Of a DNA stretch of 64,000 nucleotides, positions 61,346-64,000 are shown in pieces (the first letter of the stretch is position 1; every line of letters starts with the position of its first letter). Where the stretch lies: the NCBI GenBank assembly GCA_038225855.1, contig JBBRQU010000004.1, positions 75,395 through 139,394 of the forward strand, written 5' to 3'. A program made the position numbers and the translations under genes. This DNA comes from CAHJXF01 sp038225855. Lineage in GTDB: Bacteria > Pseudomonadota > Gammaproteobacteria > Burkholderiales > Burkholderiaceae_D. The notes beneath the pieces are model-generated. The model saw only the letters and a program-made list of their open reading frames with translations, had not been told where the DNA came from and ran no database searches.

Positions 61346-61521
61346 TGAGCCCTACCCCACGGCGAGGCAGAACTCGCCCGTTTTCCCCATACCAGTTCGC
61401 TGTCGCCTGCGTTGGTCACCACGGGCCAGACCAAGGCATCGTCCTCCTGTTCGGCCAATCGCCGTGCATCGGCCGCCCAGCCTTCGCGCGGATCCTGGTG
61501 GGGCGCGCGAAAGTAGCCCAT
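61342..61521 (-). CDS. Small ORF resembling the C-terminal half of an AbrB/MazE-type antitoxin
   Basis: A 59-residue frame between the phosphatase gene and iscR. It reads MGYFRAPHQDPREGWAADAR, then LAEQEDDALVWPVVTNAGDS with ELVW. The GWA...DDALVWP pattern recalls the tail of AbrB/MazE-type antitoxins, but the DNA-binding N-terminal half is missing. It starts 18 bases after the phosphatase stop without a clear ribosome site, and its stop lies in the IscR operator. It is either a small downstream gene of the phosphatase operon or an antitoxin remnant. The assignment is from memory of the pattern and is tentative. Confidence 0.35.
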   Translation of the reverse strand: MGYFRAPHQDPREGWAADARRLAEQEDDALVWPVVTNAGDSELVWGKRASSASPWGRAQ

Positions 61522-61539
61522 TTTTCGAATGGTGACTTC

Positions 61540-62043
61540 TCAGGCCGCGGCCTTCTGCGCCATGCGCCGGCGCACGAAATCGACAATGCCGACGCATGCG
61601 TCTTCCACGTAATCGAGGACCACCTCGAAGCCGTCGGCGCCGCCGTAGTACGGGTCGGGAACGACCGCGGACTCGTGCTCGGTCGCGAAACTCATCAGCA
61701 ACTTGATCTTGTGATGGAACTGACGCGGCGCGATCTGCTGAAGCAGCGCATGGTTGTCCCAGTCCATCGCGAGGATCAGGTCGTAATGAACGAAGTCGTC
61801 CTTCGTGACCTGGCGCGCGACCAGGTTGGAGGTCTCGTAGCCGCGCTTCTTCGCGGCGCGCGTCGCGCGCTCATCGGGCGCCTCGCCCGCATGAAATCCA
61901 TGCGTGCCGGCCGAGTCGACCTTGACGTGTTTCTCGAGACCGGCCTCGCGCACCTTCGCGCGCAGTACCGCCTCCGCCGAAGGAGAACGGCAGATGTTGC
62001 CCATGCAAACAATCAGAATCTTGAACGCTTCGTACTTCAACAT
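61540..62043 (-). CDS. Low-molecular-weight protein-tyrosine phosphatase
   Basis: A 167-residue LMW phosphatase. The P-loop CMGNICRSPSAEAV (C-x5-R) near residue 13 and the general-acid Asp in VVPDPYYGGADGFE are intact, so it should be active on phosphotyrosine or similar. In many betaproteobacteria such a gene stands just upstream of iscR, as here. It follows uvrB by 32 bases on the same strand. Confidence 0.94.
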   Translation of the reverse strand: MLKYEAFKILIVCMGNICRSPSAEAVLRAKVREAGLEKHVKVDSAGTHGFHAGEAPDERATRAAKKRGYETSNLVARQVTKDDFVHYDLILAMDWDNHALLQQIAPRQFHHKIKLLMSFATEHESAVVPDPYYGGADGFEVVLDYVEDACVGIVDFVRRRMAQKAAA

Positions 62044-62075
62044 TTTCGTTCACCCTATCCAGTGCAAAAGATTTT

Positions 62076-64000
62076 TCATGCGGCCCTGTTGCCGCTTCCA
62101 AGCACCAACCGGTTGTCCACGCCCGACGCACCGAAGACCTGCTGCTTGAGCGCTGCAAGCTGGTCTCTACTTTGTGCTGCCTGCTCGAATTCCAAGTTGC
62201 GTGCGTGGTCCAGCATCGCCTTTTCCAGGCGCTTGATTTCGCGGGCGAGATCCTTCTCGCCCATCTCGCCATAACGCGCTTTTTCCTGCGCGGCCTTCAA
62301 TTCGGTGTGCGCGACCTTCGAGTCGTACACCCCATCGATCATTTCGCGGACACCCTTGATGACGCTGCGCGGCTCGATGCCATTGGCCGTGTTGAACGCC
62401 GTCTGCTTCGCGCGACGACGATTGGTCTCGTCGATCGCCCGCCGCATCGACTCGGTAATCGAGTCGCCATAAAGAATCGCTTTTCCGTTGATGTTTCGAG
62501 CCGCGCGACCGATGGTCTGGATGAGGGAACGTTCAGCGCGCAGAAATCCTTCCTTGTCCGCGTCGAGGATCGCGACCAGCGACACCTCAGGCAAGTCCAG
62601 ACCTTCGCGCAGCAGATTGATTCCCACCAGCACATCGAAGACGCCGAGCCGAAGGTCACGAATGATCTCGGCGCGCTCGACTGTTTCAATATCGGAATGG
62701 AGGTACCGAACCTTGACCCCATGCTCGCCGAGATAATCTGTGAGCTGCTCGGCCATGCGCTTGGTGAGCGTGGTGACGAGCACGCGCTCGCGCTTGGCGA
62801 CGCGCAGGTTGATCTCGGAGAGCACGTCGTCGACCTGCGTGCTGGCGGGCCGCACTTCGAGTTGCGGATCGATCAGGCCGGTGGGCCGCACGAGTTGCTC
62901 GACCACCTGACCGGCGTGCGTCTTCTCGTAGTCGGCAGGCGTGGCCGACACGAAGATGCCCTGCCTCACCTTGGCTTCGAACTCCTCGAACTTCAGCGGC
63001 CGATTGTCGAGCGCCGACGGCAGGCGGAAGCCATAGTCCACCAGGTTCTGCTTTCGTGCGCGATCGCCGCGGAACATGCCGTTCAACTGGCCGATCAACG
63101 CATGGCTTTCGTCGAAGAAGATCAGCGCGTCGCTGGGCAGATAGTCGATCAGCGTCGCCGGCGGCTCGCCGGGCCGCGTGCCCGAGATATGCCGCGAGTA
63201 ATTCTCGATGCCTTTGCAGAAGCCGATCTCCGACATCATCTCGAGATCGAAGCGCGTGCGCTGCTCGAGACGCTGGGCTTCGACGAGACGATTCTCGCGA
63301 TAGAAATATTCGAGCCGCTCACGCAACTCGAGCTTGATAGTCTCGATCGCGTTGATCACCGTTCCGCGCTGCGTCACGTAGTGCGAGCCGGGATAGATCG
63401 TGAAGCGCGGAATCTTCTGGCGCACGCGACCCGTGAGCGGATCGAAGAGCTGCATGCTCTCGAGTTCGTCGTCGAACAGTTCGATGCGCACCGCAAGCTC
63501 CGCGTGCTCCGCGGGAAACACATCGATCACGTCGCCGCGTACGCGGAACGTGCCGCGCCCGAAGTCGACCTCGTTGCGCTTGTATTGCATCTGGATCAGG
63601 CGCGCAATGATGTCGCGCTGACTGAGCTTGTCCTTGACGCGCAGCGTCAGGATCATCTTGTGATATTCGTTCGGATTGCCGATGCCGTAGATCGTCGAGA
63701 CCGTGCCGACGATGATCACGTCGCGCCGCTCCATCAGCGACTTGGTCGCCGACAGGCGCATCTGCTCGATGTGCTCGTTGATTGACGAGTCCTTCTCGAT
63801 GAACAGGTCGCGCTGCGGGACGTAGGCTTCGGGCTGGTAGTAGTCGTAGTAGCTGACGAAGTACTCGACCGCGTTATTCGGTAAGATATCTCGGAACTCC
63901 GAATACAGCTGCGCGGCCTACGTCTTGTTCGGCGCCAGGACTAGCGCGGGTCGCCCGGCACGCGCAATCACGTTCGACATCGTGAAGGTCTTGCCCGAAC
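62076..64000 (-). pseudogene. uvrB: Excinuclease ABC subunit UvrB, 5' end off the window, in-frame amber codon
   Basis: Helicase-like damage-recognition subunit of nucleotide excision repair. Visible parts: Walker A remnant SGKTFTMSNVIARAGRPALV at the window edge, VSYYDYYQPEAYVPQRDLF, helicase motifs FFDESHALIGQ, GINLLREGLDLPEVSLVAIL and QTIGRAARN, and the C-terminal UVR domain. At 63918-63920 the codon between NKT and AAQLY, Leu in the family (NKTLAAQLY), is TAG. The next in-frame ATG (63761) would lose the P-loop and beta-hairpin region. It could be a real nonsense mutation or a sequence error. The nearby codons are also atypically AT-rich. Confidence 0.8.

Overview
The window looks like a GC-rich betaproteobacterial chromosome, probably Burkholderiales-like. 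Three things support this: a folC-SPOR protein-cvpA-purF-metZ neighbourhood, a complete ISC operon in the order iscR-S-U-A-hscB-hscA-fdx-iscX, and a hemC-D-X-Y cluster. The taxonomic call is an inference from gene order and codon use. No rRNA, tRNA, CRISPR, prophage or intact insertion sequence was seen.

Layout, left to right. 0-6 kb: the end of otsA, then otsB (trehalose), then hpnL-K-J-I on the minus strand (hopanoid head-group remodelling). 6-13 kb: an MgtA-type Mg2+ P-type ATPase with a long leader, an outer-membrane barrel, a yqjD-E-K-like stress cluster and dacB. 13-15.4 kb: groES-groEL behind a promoter that overlaps a CIRCE operator, ending in a strong terminator. 15.6-23 kb: a NarL-type two-component pair, a FlgM-like anti-sigma factor with a sigma-28-like promoter, a convergent fliA, and a HlyD adaptor plus C39-peptidase ABC exporter. 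No other flagellar gene and no exporter substrate are visible. 23-32 kb: metZ, yihY, purF, cvpA, a SPOR protein, folC, glnB and nadE.

32-41 kb is accessory-like: a large GNAT protein, an EamA transporter, ppa, a Crp/LuxR regulator pair, a 42-residue membrane protein, aldehyde dehydrogenase plus SDR, an SDR remnant and a TacA/TacT-like toxin-antitoxin pair. 40-44 kb: a nitroreductase and a TRAP transporter (dctM-Q-P). 44-50 kb: hemY-X-D-C and gdhA. 50-55.5 kb: an Anbu proteasome-like hydrolase, two alpha/beta hydrolases, a transglutaminase, RidA and an MtfA-like peptidase. 55.5-61.3 kb: the ISC iron-sulphur operon with an IscR type-1 operator. 61.3-64 kb: a small antitoxin-like ORF, a low-molecular-weight phosphatase and uvrB, which carries an in-frame amber codon near the window edge.

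The most unusual signals are these: (1) the isolated fliA/flgM pair with its own sigma-28-like promoter next to a peptide exporter; (2) a 15-base AT-rich motif repeated exactly inside two unrelated genes; (3) an intrinsic terminator inside the isc operon whose U-tract abuts the hscB start, plus two large stem-loops between iscS and iscU; (4) at least 18 copies of a REP-like hairpin, all between 25.4 and 54.7 kb; (5) the uvrB nonsense codon; (6) an Anbu gene without its usual ATP-grasp and alpha-E partners nearby.
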